A stretch of DNA of 64,000 nt from Eleginops maclovinus (Eukaryota > Chordata > Actinopteri > Perciformes > Eleginopidae): assembly GCF_036324505.1 (NCBI RefSeq), contig NC_086354.1:23344207-23408206 (forward strand). Direction: 5' to 3'. The notes under the pieces are model-generated. The model ran no database searches. It saw only the letters and a program-made list of their open reading frames with translations, and was not told the origin of the DNA. The position numbers and the translations under genes were made by a program. Below, piece after piece: positions 26,552-38,483 of this stretch (its first letter is position 1; each line of letters begins with the position of its first letter).

Positions 26552-26985
26552 CAGAGTGTAGGAATACTCTGTCTCAGTAAAAGTATTCTAAATGTTCCTC
26601 CAGTGAAAGTAGAAAGTACTCTCCTCTAAATGTACTTAAAGTAGCGACAGTAAAAGTAGTCATTGTCTGATTGGTCCATTTCAGAATAATATCTCTGATA
26701 TGTTTTATAATGATTGATCATTAAAGTGTTCTCAGAGCTGGTAAAGGTGCAGCTAGTTCTAATGGCTTTGTATACTGCAGGGTAGCTGCTGGATTTACTG
26801 CAGGTGAACTAAAGTCTGATTTAAGGGAGATTATATTTACCATCATTCATCCTAATCTGCCTAGCAACTAAAGGTGTTAAATACATGTAGTGGAGTAAAA
26901 GTACACAGTAGCAGAAAATGGTAATACTCAAGTAAAGTACAAGTACCTTAAAATTGTAAAAGTAAAATTGCATAATAATGATCAA
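26053..26985 (-). mobile_element. hAT-like non-autonomous element, copy C (minisatellite-bearing)
   Basis: This copy has the same orientation as B. It consists of a minisatellite of about 15 units (26053-26551), the conserved arm (26552-26905) and a distal part 'tactcaagtaaagtacaagt' (26927-26946) and beyond that B lacks. No CAG-type terminus is evident at its right edge (around 26985), and the left edge starts abruptly inside a unit after an A-rich stretch. C therefore keeps some element sequence missing from B while lacking clear ends. Confidence 0.65.
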
Positions 26986-27479
26986 TTATTTGAAAGGCCT
27001 CTGCAGGTCAGGCAGCTTTTTACTTCTTAAAAAGAAATATAGAAGAATATATCAGAAGACTATTTTTCCAATAATATCCAAAACAATATGAGTTAATACA
27101 CAGCAACGATTCAAACTGATTTATTAAAGATTATCTTCTTTACTATATGCTTCAAAGATTTAATGTGCTCTTCATTTGAGGGTCTTTTAGTCTGTTTTAG
27201 TCTGATGGTTTTCAAAGTCCCTCATGGTCAAAAATGCCCTAACATTTTAGGGTATTAAGTAACACTTTAATAAAGCATATGGGAGCTAAGTGCCACATGT
27301 TTTTCATAAAAGAAAAGCACAAGTTGTTGTTCACCTTCAGTATAATGTTTCTGTTATGTTTAAGTCCACTCTTAAGCAATTTACCGAGCAAAGGTTGGAG
27401 AAAATTGGTCGATTTTTCATGTTTTGCTGCTAATGTAAAAGCCCCTCACCCTCGACAGATGTGCTTCATTTCTATCTAA
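26986..27479. other. Anonymous AT-rich DNA
   Basis: Nothing was recognised. Confidence 0.4.
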
Positions 27480-27720
27480 TTGAACTCTGCCTCGCTGTGA
27501 TTGGTCCCCCCGCTGTTTGTGAATGGGAACACTGACTGGGAAATGTCATTCATGGGTTTGGCTCTGGCTCAGATTAAAGGTCCCATTATTGTCGAGTGGC
27601 CTGCTGTTAATATCCCCGGGCACATCGCTCTGCGGAGGTCACGATGTTAATAGATACAAAACTAGCCCATTACCATTTTCATGCTGCGCGAGTAAGAGCT
27701 TTTAAACACAGTCAACGAGA
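27480..27720. promoter_or_regulatory. Candidate conserved non-coding element
   Basis: Repeat-free, with 'cccattattgtcgagtggcc', 'cggaggtcacgatgttaata' and 'cccattaccattttcatgct'. It mixes nuclear-receptor half-site-like (aggtca) and ATTA motifs. The call is by appearance only. Confidence 0.28.
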
Positions 27721-30169
27721 GTCAGAGGGATTTGCTTTCATTAAAATGTACTGTATTGTTTCTGGTTGTGAATAGAAATTGAATGCAATGGATCATGCTT
27801 ACCAAGAACGAGCAATAACTGTCCATGAAATTACATTCAAACCATTTTCACGCAACGTAATAATAAAACATCTAAGTAAAATATCAGCTATAATTGAATT
27901 TCTTGGTAAAAAAAAAAAGGTGAAAAATAGCGAGTGGCATCCATGAATGTTAACTCAACGTCAAGAGGACATATTGGCCTCATTTTAGACGTATTGGATT
28001 GAAACCAGAGCTGAACACAGAAGGGTAAACATTGAAATTGATGGTATTGATTGAATTACCGGAAACTGCCTCAGGTGATGGCTGCGGTGCCAAGCCAGAG
28101 AAGGACAGATGTCGACCACTGGCTAAAAAACTGGGGAAAGTTTATGATTTACTTCCATGTGTTGATGGGATTTGATTCATCCTATGCCGAAAAACCTAAA
28201 ACCATCACTTCATAGCGGTAAAATACTTCTTGTCCTTCAAAAAACAGACATTTCCCTTGACCGCTGTTGACACACAGATGACTGACATCCTCCCTCCATG
28301 CATGTAAACTGTATAATGGTTGTTGTTGTAGCGGTAAGTCAAGCGAACTCCATTACTGGAAACATTGGTCATCCGTTACTGCATGTACGTGCATGCCCTT
28401 TGGCAGAAAAAAATTGGTAGATGGAGAAGGAAAGTCTCTTTTCAATTGAACAGTTTATCGGCCCGTTGCGGAAAATATGTGTTGATGTCGTAGCATTGAT
28501 CCTGCATGAGATAAAAAGGCAGAGCAGGAAACTCCCGAACGATATGTCATGCCTGAGGCTTCTCCACGAAACAGCCAGCCACTGTGCTGCACGTTGGAGG
28601 GCGGAGAGATTGAGGCTTTATAACATTCATTCAAGTTTCTCAACTATATTCTAACCCTAACAATGTTGTGAATTAAATAATGCAACACATTTGATTCGAG
28701 TTGAATACGGTGATGAAAGCTGCAGCAGACAAACATTTCTCTGGTTCAAAATGAATTCAGATATGCTTGTGTTTATGTGACATCAGCCATTTTGAAACCA
28801 TGTGATGCACAAAGCATTGACTTCCTGTCTTTACTAAACATCTGAGGTAAAGCACTTGGACCTTTAACTGCAAATTCTTTAAATTAAATGCAATATATTG
28901 TTGTAGTTTGTGTGTAAGAATTTCCCCGAGACAGTTTTTGCGTATAGTCCAGAATTACAACGTTGAGTATACCTCATTTTTACTTGCTCTCGCCTTTCTC
29001 CCAAGATCCAAGATTTCCCCCCACGTCAGCAGGAGCATTTGGCCTTGCCTTCATTTGTTGGAACGTGCCTTTGTCTTAACAAATGTCTAAAACCCAAAGC
29101 TTCACAACTTCCTAAAAGTAAATCCTGACAATCTCTTTTATATGGAGCTAAGCGTTCACAGTACTTCTGTTTTGGTTCATTAATTCATTGCAACTGTTAA
29201 TCATCTCGTTCCTTTTTGACACGGCATGAGTTTTCTCTGGATGACTGAGCACTTTTTTCTGTGTTCTAGTTCAGTCCGGTAGATTGCGTGTCCTTTTGAG
29301 GTTGATTATGACACTATAAATCTGTGGCCTCAGGATGGGAGTGATTCATCCATTCATGCGTCCATGGGACCTATCCCATGGTGTCATCATGACCCGGAGA
29401 ACAAATGGTCACAGCTTCCTAAGGAACAGCAGAGTAGGATTTTTACCGTCTGCTCAATATTCTTGAGAAGTCTGGGAAGGTAAATGTTGCCTCATGCTTC
29501 TTTGAGCAAGGCAACAAACTCTGAACCATGCATACTCCTCTTCTATTTGCTTTGGTTCATTAATTCAAGTTATTCTGGGAGAAATCCATCTTTTGAAATG
29601 TCTTATTACTGTACATTTAAATTAGAACGACATGTTTCAGATATTATTCCAAACATCTGCTGTATTTGGATGGATATATCGAATGTCATTTTGGGTTTTG
29701 AGATAGAAACATGTATTTATTAATAATAAATAGCCATAAGTTTCCCAAAAAGAACCAGATTACATTTGGATTTAGGGTCGAGAAAATGACATTTAGTGTT
29801 TTAATATAAAATGTATTAACTATAAACAAACATTGTGAGTAAATCATAAATCAACACATTTTGGAGTCATGTTTTTCCATAGCAGCGACCCATTTTACAC
29901 AACGTTCCCTTATAATATTGTTTGTTGTATTGCCTCGAGTCAAACCAAATCAAAAGAGCAAAACAAAGTATCGCTTACGAGAGCTGGCATGTGATCCTCG
30001 CTGCCAGACACTAGTTGAATCATCATATGAAAAAGAAAATAGCCGATCCTCTCCTCTGCCCAGACGATGATAATGCTCTTTTGATAGAGATTAATCACCC
30101 CCCCGCCCCCTCCCCTCCCCCCGCACCCTTGCATAATTTGGTTTATTCCAATTTTTGTGCAGGCGAGCA
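27721..30169. other. Anonymous non-coding DNA
   Basis: No gene was recognised. The plus-strand frame 28421-28654 (77 codons) starts with ATG but shows no family. The block 29362-29381 is a small palindrome ('ccatggga' / 'tcccatgg' around four bases). A C-rich tract lies at 30097-30125. Confidence 0.45.
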
Positions 30170-30510
30170 TTTTTTCCCCCTCCTGCTAATCTCCTCAAAC
30201 ATTTTCAGGCGGGCCGAAGGTATAGGCTGGTTTGAGTGATCAAGCTAAATTGCCTAAGAGGCCATTAATAGTTTATAGGGCCGGGGCTGATGAAAGACAG
30301 GCAGGAGGAGAAGTAGAAGAAAGCTAATTAAATCAGTGTCGGGGGGGGTCGCCGGAGTCTCGGGCTGGCATGGTGGGCCGTAAAGATTACCATTATCACT
30401 TTCATTACCCCTGCTGATTGTTTAGAGGTGGGGAGGGTTCGGGGACGGAGGGACACGTGGCACCAAATTGCTTCGCCAACCCCATTTACAAACCTCTGAC
30501 AATTTCCATT
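30170..30510. promoter_or_regulatory. Candidate conserved non-coding element
   Basis: Repeat-free block with 'ctgctaatctcctcaaacat', 'gccattaatagtttataggg', 'aagctaattaaatcagtg' and 'accattatcactttcattac'. Dense ATTA/TAAT cores lie in an otherwise GC-rich context, a composition often seen in developmental enhancers. Overlapping short frames (30418-30738 plus, 30591-30902 minus) show no protein family. Confidence 0.3.
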
Positions 30511-31480
30511 ATTGCAAAGTTATGGCGCAGTGGGGGGGGGGGGGATTTGACTTCACAAACAATACTTGCCCACCCTCTGCTATATCATTTTCATGGTGGG
30601 CCTGATTTGTGGATTTCGAGACACATTATACAAACAGCTCCGTTAGGACAGCCTTTCATGTTGTTTTCAGACGATAATGCATCAAGAGTTGGTCTTTCAG
30701 TCCACGCAACAGATTGGAAAGGTGTTGGATGGGATTGATAAAAGCCAATTATTTTTATGGATGTGGCTTTCTGTTGAGCCTCAAACTGCAGTTGCAAAAG
30801 TAGAAAATCCTTTAAAGCTGTATTTGTATTAATAGTTATTAAAGAAAAACAGCCTGAGATAAAAAGCTGTATTAAAAGATGCTTTTCACCACAAAAACAC
30901 ACATCTTCACTTCACATATTTTGCCGTTCAGCAGCTCCACGTGTTTCCACATATATCTTCTTTGGTGAAACAGCAAAGGCCACTAGAGACTGAAGTACAG
31001 ATCTAGATAAATCTTTATATGTTACATAAACCTAGAACAATGCCCAGTGTCTAATTAAAAAGCAAGTGTTATTAAAGTTTGAAATGTAAGGTTTGCCAAT
31101 ATAGGATCACATAGCATGCTTTCTAATCCCACTGCATACCCGCTGTTTGTCCAGCAATGCAATAACTGCAATGACACTGTTCCCATAGCAATCTGCCGTT
31201 CATTATTGGATTGGCGGTCTGGACTGGGCCTGTAACTCTTTTCTTTCTCGGCCACCCTTTCTTTTCCTGCCATGGACGAGTGTGTGCCAGCCTGCGAGGT
31301 TTAACACAGCGTTATTTATGAACGCACTAATGAGCTAGTGGCTGAATGAGCTGTGGCACGCTCAACCATTTACCTGTGATCACGGATCATGGAGATGCCT
31401 TCGTTCTTGCAAATGGACGAGCATATTTTCAGTTTAGGGATGCAGAAACACTGTTTGCCGTTATAGGAAGTCCAACGTAC
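30511..31480. other. Anonymous non-coding DNA
   Basis: A (G)13 tract lies near 30531-30543. No gene or classifiable repeat was seen. Confidence 0.4.
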
Positions 31481-31988
<508 letters not shown>

Positions 31989-32164
31989 CATTTTAAAAAA
32001 AGCTGATATTTCTGCCTTTATTGATAATCAGCACTTTAATTGGTAATTGTTTTGAGGTATTCTGAGGACCTCATTTTTACTGAATCTTAAAAAGAGAGCC
32101 GTGAATCATTCAGTGTGTTTGAAAACCCAGGATATAATACATAGACTATATCATTTCATAGCCA
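31989..32164. other. Anonymous non-coding DNA
   Basis: Nothing was recognised. Confidence 0.4.
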
Positions 32165-32566
32165 TTCCTTAACTGAAAAGGCAAATTCTAGTTTGGATGG
32201 ATGGATGGAAATAGCTTAGCATTAGCATTTGTTCCAAAAACTACAATTGGCCATTATTTTGTTGTCCAAATTGTTTTAAATCATCCCAAAACCCCATCAA
32301 AGAAATCCAGTATGAGTCACCGTCTTCCCCTCTGTCTTTGAAAGTAAAACTGCATGTTGTACATTCTATTGTTTTCACAGTATTTTTAGAGCGGGAGGAC
32401 AGTGAAACGTGACTGAAACACTGCTTTCCGAGAGCAGATCCACATCCATCTCAGACCAAACAATCAGGACGTAAATATATAATGTAATACCGATTCCACA
32501 AATTAACTGAAAAGGCCAATTCACGTTTTGGGTGGATAGAAATAGCGTAGCATTAGCATTTGTTCA
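32165..32566. repeat. Local direct duplication (about 65 bp, 335 bp apart)
   Basis: 32169-32234 and 32504-32563 share 'ttaactgaaaaggc(a/c)aattc', then a G/T stretch with 'ggatgga' or 'gggtggat', then 'gaaatagc(t/g)tagcattagc' and 'atttgttc'. They differ by a few substitutions and by two extra GGAT units in the first. The 270 bases between are anonymous. Confidence 0.7.
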
Positions 32567-33204
32567 GGCTCCCTGAACAGAGACTGCTTCACATGCACTC
32601 TGCAACATCTGATTGTTTTATGAAGCGTAAATTGGACTTTGTGTCTTTATATCTTTGAGGTTTGACGTTATTTGTCACAGGCCGATGTCCCAAAGGGTTT
32701 CCTTAGAGGTCTGTGCGCAAATGCAGTCAAAAACCCAACCAATTCTACCGGCCAAATCCACAAAGAACCATGGTGGCTAATACAACTTCAAATATACTGG
32801 AAGACCTTTCAGGTTCAGGCAGCAATGTGTATTGGAAACTTTCTCATTTGACTTTTTTAGAAACTTATGCAACATATTATTGGAAACACGAGCGGTTGGC
32901 TGTGTGTGATCGCTCAGCGTTTCGGTGAGTTTGCGGATCAGGTTTTTTATGAGCTCGGCCATCAGCTCCGTCTCCCACTGCTGCTGCAATGTTTCTGCTC
33001 CACTGTTCTGCTGCCAGGCCCCGTAATGGAAAAACAGAGGGTCCAGGCCCTGCCATGTCCAAATACTGTGTGTGTGTGGGTGTGTGTGTGTGTGTACATG
33101 TGTGTCAGCTAGTGCAATGAGGGAGGGAGGGAGTTTATTTTTGTGTGTGTGCATGTGTCAGAATGTGTGTGTGCACATGCTGTTGAGGTTTGCAGCAGTG
33201 GTTT

Positions 33205-33206
<2 letters not shown>
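32567..33206. other. Anonymous non-coding DNA, TG-rich at the right
   Basis: No gene was recognised. 33066-33175 contains interrupted TG runs and a (GGGA)n patch near 33119. Overlapping frames on both strands (32777-33154, 32867-33112) are not protein-like. Confidence 0.45.

Positions 33207-33258
<52 letters not shown>
33207..33258. repeat. (GT)n microsatellite, 26 units
   Basis: Pure GT for 52 bases. Confidence 0.97.
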
Positions 33259-33261
<3 letters not shown>

Positions 33262-33929
33262 CAGAGGTTGTAAACATACAGTATGCAGGTATGTGTTTAT
33301 ATAAATGTGTGTGTTATTCTGTCTTATTTTGCAACACAAAGGGAATGAATTTACCTTCAGGTGTGTCAGATTCACACACACACACACATATCCATGTTTG
33401 GTAAAAGTGTGTGTTACTCGTAGATGCGTAGTGCCTTCCTGCAACTGTGTGTGCATTCACAACACAATGGGGGCTAATGGGAAACATGGGACGGGTGGAG
33501 GGTGGCATTTGGGAGTGTATGTTTCTTTTTGAGGGGTGACAGCTTTCCAACATCTGCAGGTCCACTCCCACATTCAGGGAATTCCTTGAGGAATGTACAC
33601 TATTTGTCTGAGCCGATGGGAAGGGGCGGGGCGGGCGATGTGTGTAGACATTGTGTATGTTTTTCTCCCGGCTGATACACAGAGGAAATGAGTTTCGGTT
33701 GCAGAGAGACAGCAGCGACAGAGGTGGGGGTGGGGAGGAGGGGGGTTAGGATGGTTTTCATTTAGCTCTCTTTATGAGTCAGGACAAAGCTGGCCGGGTC
33801 AGAGAGGAGCTGCGTGCGAGGAGAGGAGGGAGTTCACTTGTCTGCTTGATGTATGACAAATGCATATAAGGAACGCAGGCAGAGGGGAATTGGATTCTGT
33901 TTTTTTACTTTCCTTCCTCCCTCCAGGCA
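33259..33929. other. Anonymous non-coding DNA
   Basis: It contains a short CA run (33374-33388). 33600-33840 is G-rich. No gene was recognised. Confidence 0.4.
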
Positions 33930-34120
33930 ATGAGGTTATGGATTTGGACAGGTGTGAATACTGATGATGAATAGTAATGTTGTTAGCTTGAATGGAGCGC
34001 CGAGATTGATGGAGCGGGCGCTGCCTTTTGATTATGACGACTGCACAAGCATCGGCCGCCCCACACAGACTTTATGGGCCGTTATCTGGTGTAAATGACA
34101 AAATAAATGGCAAATAAATT
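33930..34120. promoter_or_regulatory. Candidate conserved non-coding element
   Basis: Repeat-free, with 'gatgatgaatagtaatgttg', 'ccttttgattatgacgactg' and 'actttatgggccgttatctg' (TTTATGG and GATA-like TTATCT). The call is by appearance only. Confidence 0.28.
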
Positions 34121-35560
34121 GTGCAACTTGTACTACATATCCGCTTGATTGTACCCGTGTCACTTGCAATAAGTTAAAGGTAGACACTCATACGTAAAGG
34201 ACGTGGGTGTACTAAAACACCACAGAAAAACAGACAGAAATATAGACTTTTTGAATCAAATACAAAGTTTATATACATCTATACCTACAGTACATCAATG
34301 CATATAACCGTGCAGTGTTAGATAAATGCTGTACATACCCCCAGATGTTATTTTGAAAGTGTGAACACACACATGCCATAAGGAAACATTTAGAGGCTCT
34401 GAACAACAACAGAGTCTGAGGGAAGCTCTTAGTGTTACAAGATGAACATTTGATCAAAAAGATTTCCAGGGGAGTGAAAATGATTTGCCCGAAAGTCTCA
34501 CCGCCCCTCCTCGTTCCTCCAACAGCAAACTCTGAAAACAACAAGACTTCAGTACCTTTCCATTGCCTCTGTCTCTGACGCTCCAACTCTCAGTGAGAAT
34601 GGCAACCAGGTGGATATCAGTCTGACCACGCGCATAGAAAAGTTCAACAAATGCACAGCTGCTTTACGGTGGAAATTATACTGTTTGGTCTACCAACGAT
34701 GACATGATCCTGCAGTAATAACTGTCTATGGATCTAAAACCTGATCTGATTCCAACAAAATGTACGAGACAAATATCCGTGAGACATCTGGTTATTCCTT
34801 TATTACCATGAACACACAGATTGCACTGTGACAAGTTTCATGTGCTCAAAACTATGTGCAATAACCCTGCTCTCTGCAACTCTTTGGCAATGTTTTACTT
34901 AAACCACAGTTTGACAGTCGCTAGAGGCTAAGGTAGGCTCCTCATTTCTGACACGTTTCATTTAAAAGAGTCCGTACTGCTTAACGATGATTGATAACTC
35001 TAATAAATCCATAACTTAAAGAGCTCACCCTCTGTGTCAGTAACTAATAACCGGTAAACAACAGGTGGACTAAATACAAACAAACCACACCCACGTGACA
35101 AACGCACAAAGTGATAATAAATACAAACGTGTGTAATCTAGAATGACAACAATAATGGAATTACGTTTTGGCTCCTACTGTACAAGTCTTGTGCAAGGAC
35201 TGTGCTTTTAACAATGTGCCTGTTATTGTTGGCTGCTACTTCAATACTTTTATATGTTCAATTCTTTTTTGTAGTGTTGATACTTAGTTTCCGGGACGTT
35301 CCCCTTTGCAGGGAGTGTACATTTCCTGCTGTGAGACAACCAAAGGTTTGCGGGTTCTGATTAAAATGAACATTTAATGATCTGTAAAAACCAAAAGCGT
35401 TGCAACTGATCATTTGGGGATTTGCTGACAGATACTTAAATATCTTATAACACCAGATGTATCCTTCAGCCCCCAACTGACAGTTAGAGAATAACAGTTT
35501 AATACCACAGTTTTAAACGGACTGCTCTTTTGTCTTCTGTCAATGGCTGGTTATCAATCA
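34121..35560. other. Anonymous non-coding DNA
   Basis: No gene or classifiable repeat was seen. Confidence 0.45.
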
Positions 35561-35603
35561 AGCTGCTGATTGGCTCTGTGCCACAATGAGCCAATCAGCA
35601 GCT
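35561..35603. repeat. Perfect 16-bp inverted repeat with 11-base loop
   Basis: Left arm 35561-35576 'agctgctgattggctc', loop 'tgtgccacaat', right arm 35588-35603 'gagccaatcagcagct'. Each arm holds a CCAAT/ATTGG pentamer and a CAGCAG/CTGCTG block, so the pair also gives two CCAAT boxes in opposite orientation. Confidence 0.95.
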
Positions 35604-36829
35604 GGCTCAGACCCAATGTCATGCAATACAATGATGATCTCAATCTAGTTGCTGTTTTCTATTTAGTTTATTGATTTCATTTCAGTATCTGATGACTCAG
35701 AAGTTCAGAAGTACACTTATATTGTTGATTTTCTTTTCGATGGACACGTTTTGGAAGATTCAGGCAATTAAAAGCAAGTCAAGAGCCACCGATTAACCAA
35801 CGTTTGCTATGTTATGAGTTGTCTATCACATACATTTTAGTCTGGATTAATCCACCACCCTGTGTTTATTAACGTCGGTTAAAATGCATTATAAATCCAT
35901 CTTAATAAATCAAATCAATGAAGGATTTTCTAAGGGATGACGTCATGTTGTCATATGATCCTAACCAGGTTATAACAAATAATGTCATGACCATGTCAAG
36001 AACCAGATAACACACAATCAATGGAATGTGACCATTGGACAAATTACCTCCTAAAAATACCCAACACCTGTTATTTATTAGTCGGGGCACAATTCAATTA
36101 GCAGACCTCCATCATGGCAGACCTAACTCAAACCACACAAGGTCAGAGGAGGTCTGTTTATCTCCAGCTGATGAAGTTCTGCACTGTCTGGTTCAATGAA
36201 AAAACCCTTTCAACCCCTGCTATCATCCCCAGCCTTTGACCCGCTGTGTTAGGGCCGGCCAACATCTGGTCAGAGGAACCCCACACCCCCCGGCGCCGCC
36301 GCTGCTGTGGAGAGGGGAAGGGGGGGAGGGAGGGAGTCTGGTGGGTGGGGCTGTTCCACATAAATCACACCTTGCCACAGACGAGGACTGACTTTGAAGC
36401 TGAAGCATTTCAAAGAGCCCGGCCCGATGTTTGTCCGTGTCGGGGGTCAGCCGGTCAGACGTGATCCAATGTCAATTGAGTTCTAATGTTGGAAAAGTAT
36501 AACGTTTATAAAGTGCATAACGGTGCAGACAGCACTGTGTACATGCACTCAGAAAATACATAATAACATCAACAATGAATTAGGAATCTTCATTAAAGAG
36601 AAGAAGGAAATCCAAGGACTTTTCAAAGGCTGTCAACAGTCTTTCAGGCGCCAATGGTCTCCAGATTGACTTTGTGGAGACAAAACATGACCCTGATGGC
36701 TGAGTCGACAAAAACAAAACTTAAGGTTTGAGAATTGTTTTGATTGGACCAGTGAAACCATTAAGTGATGGTCCAGTACAAAACCACACCTCTAATGGGT
36801 TTGAGTTGTCCTTTATATACTGTTCATTC
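35604..36829. other. Anonymous non-coding DNA
   Basis: 36240-36350 is GC-rich with a G-rich run (36313-36333). No gene or classifiable repeat was seen. Confidence 0.45.
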
Positions 36830-37200
36830 TCATTCGGTTTGTGTCTAACTCTGCTGTGATTTCAGACCCGGCCACTCCCATCTCCCTTGCCCTCCCTTCA
36901 GTAGATCCACCTCACCTGCTCATCACCTCCACTCACCTGTTCCCCATTCCCTAATCAGCTCTTTAGTATATACAGCGGTCCATTTCAAATTGTTTGCGGC
37001 CAGATTGTTTTGGTTCCTTGAGCCTAAGTGGGCTAGCGGTTTATACCGTAGTTTCCAGTACCTTATTCGACCCCTTTCTATATTCGCCTGTCTTTCACAC
37101 CTGATTTTGTTGAGTCGTACTTTGGGTTTTTTTTCTTCCTTGAACTTTGCCAGCAACATGAAGTGAAGCACATTTTCTTCTTTTTGTTTCTTAAACAAAA
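36830..37200 (+). other. Possible LTR- or promoter-like dispersed repeat fragment
   Basis: The order of features is a C-rich block with 'cacctgctcatcacctccac' and 'cctgttccccattccctaat', then 'cagctctttagtatatacag', then T-rich pieces ('ttgttttggttccttgag', 'gtctttcacacctgattttg'). This resembles a fish dispersed repeat in which a CACCTG/CATCACC-rich stretch precedes a TATA-like element and T-rich leader. No TG…CA ends or target duplications could be defined. Confidence 0.3.
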
Positions 37201-37549
37201 GCCCAAGTTCAAAATGTTGTAAATATGGCTTTAGTTTTTTACATAAAATATTCCCAAACTGTTCAAATATTTACTGAAACCAGGTCCTGTTTGATCCAAA
37301 ATAAGCAAACAGGAAAGATCAAACAGTGAATGCAATACTCAACTATGTTCAATACATATACATTTCAGTCAGCACTTACAGAGAGTTGTGCTCCGGATCC
37401 CAGCCTTGCTCTAAAGGCCGTCTATTTCTCTTAAAACTCATTGAATACCTTGTTTTACCTCCGTCAGGCCGTCGTTCAAACATGCTAAAGTCCTGTGAAA
37501 GCTTTGGTATGAATCTGGAAGGCAGGCCGGTTTTAAGAGAGTAAGAGGG
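37201..37549. other. Anonymous non-coding DNA
   Basis: Nothing was recognised. Confidence 0.4.
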
Positions 37550-37700
37550 GCTTTCCCTGCATGTGTGAGGTCACAAGTTCAAACTCCCACACTAACCAAT
37601 CTGTCCATTAACAGCCATGCAGAGTCTTTGAACGAGGCACTGAGCGTCTCCCTGAGAGTCTCGTTGGATAAGACTGGCAGTACTTTTCCGTGTCTTGTTA
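37550..37700 (+). mobile_element. Possible degenerate tRNA-SINE
   Basis: 'tgtgaggtcacaagttcaaa' followed by 'ctcccac' is B-box-like (GGTTCAAnCCC type). About 40 bases on come 'tctttgaacgaggcactgag' (compare 'ccttgagcaaggcac') and 'tcgttggataagactggc' (compare the common SINE tail 'tggataaaagcgtc'). All three occur in the expected order, but each is diverged. Confidence 0.38.
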
Positions 37701-38483
37701 GCAGACAGCTTGACAGTGGCATTCGTCTCTACCAGTTCCCCAGCTGAGGCTCATTTGTGAGTCCGACTCTTTTTTGGTATTTGCTCTCCTGCATGTAAAA
37801 TCCCTGCGCCGGCAGCTGCAGAAACCAGTTACTCTGAATGACAAGTCCCATCTGTGCATCCTTGCTGAGGATGTGACCAAACAAACAAGGACAGCAGTAC
37901 AGTGGCTTTTCGATGGCGCCATACGTTTTCCATATTTCGCTCTCTAAATCAACACTGCGAGGCACATTGTGTTTTCATTTGAGATGTTATGCAACACAGA
38001 GCACATGCCAGGGATAAAAAAAGACGGCATAACCCCCCTGCCTCCACGCACGTCTTAGAAAAATACAACTGGCTTTTGCATGGTTCACATTCCACAGAAG
38101 AACACTTAGCAGCAGTTATACAATGACTGATGGAAGCCATAAACTCTGCTGCACACGGACTTAACTGTTAGCACATGAGACGATGACAATATGAAGAGTA
38201 ATTTACCGTAAGTGTTTGCTGCTTTGAAGTCAACAGTTGGACAACAAACCAATATGTCACACATTGGTGTCATGCAGGAAAGACTGTAAGCAATTAAAGG
38301 ACCGGCAGTATGTCGTTTCTTTTTGGGATAGTACACACATATGCAAGGATGGATCCTTCAACATCCTCCTGTCTTGTGGAACAGTTTTTCATGGAGATTT
38401 TGGAAGGGATTTGCATGCAATCTATCAACACACAAAATGTGGATTATTGGACGATTCAATTTTGTTTAATGGCAACGTTTTTT
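37701..38483. other. Anonymous DNA with an unrecognised open frame
   Basis: Minus-strand frame 37729-37965 (78 codons) reads for example 'CLFGHILSKDAQMGLVIQ' and 'YMQESKYQKRVGL', which looks more protein-like than most here. I recognise no family and see no flanking splice structure I trust. The rest is anonymous. Confidence 0.3.

Noticed and set aside
29362..29381. Small palindrome 'ccatggga' / 'tcccatgg'
   Set aside because: Arms of eight bases are too short to distinguish from chance.
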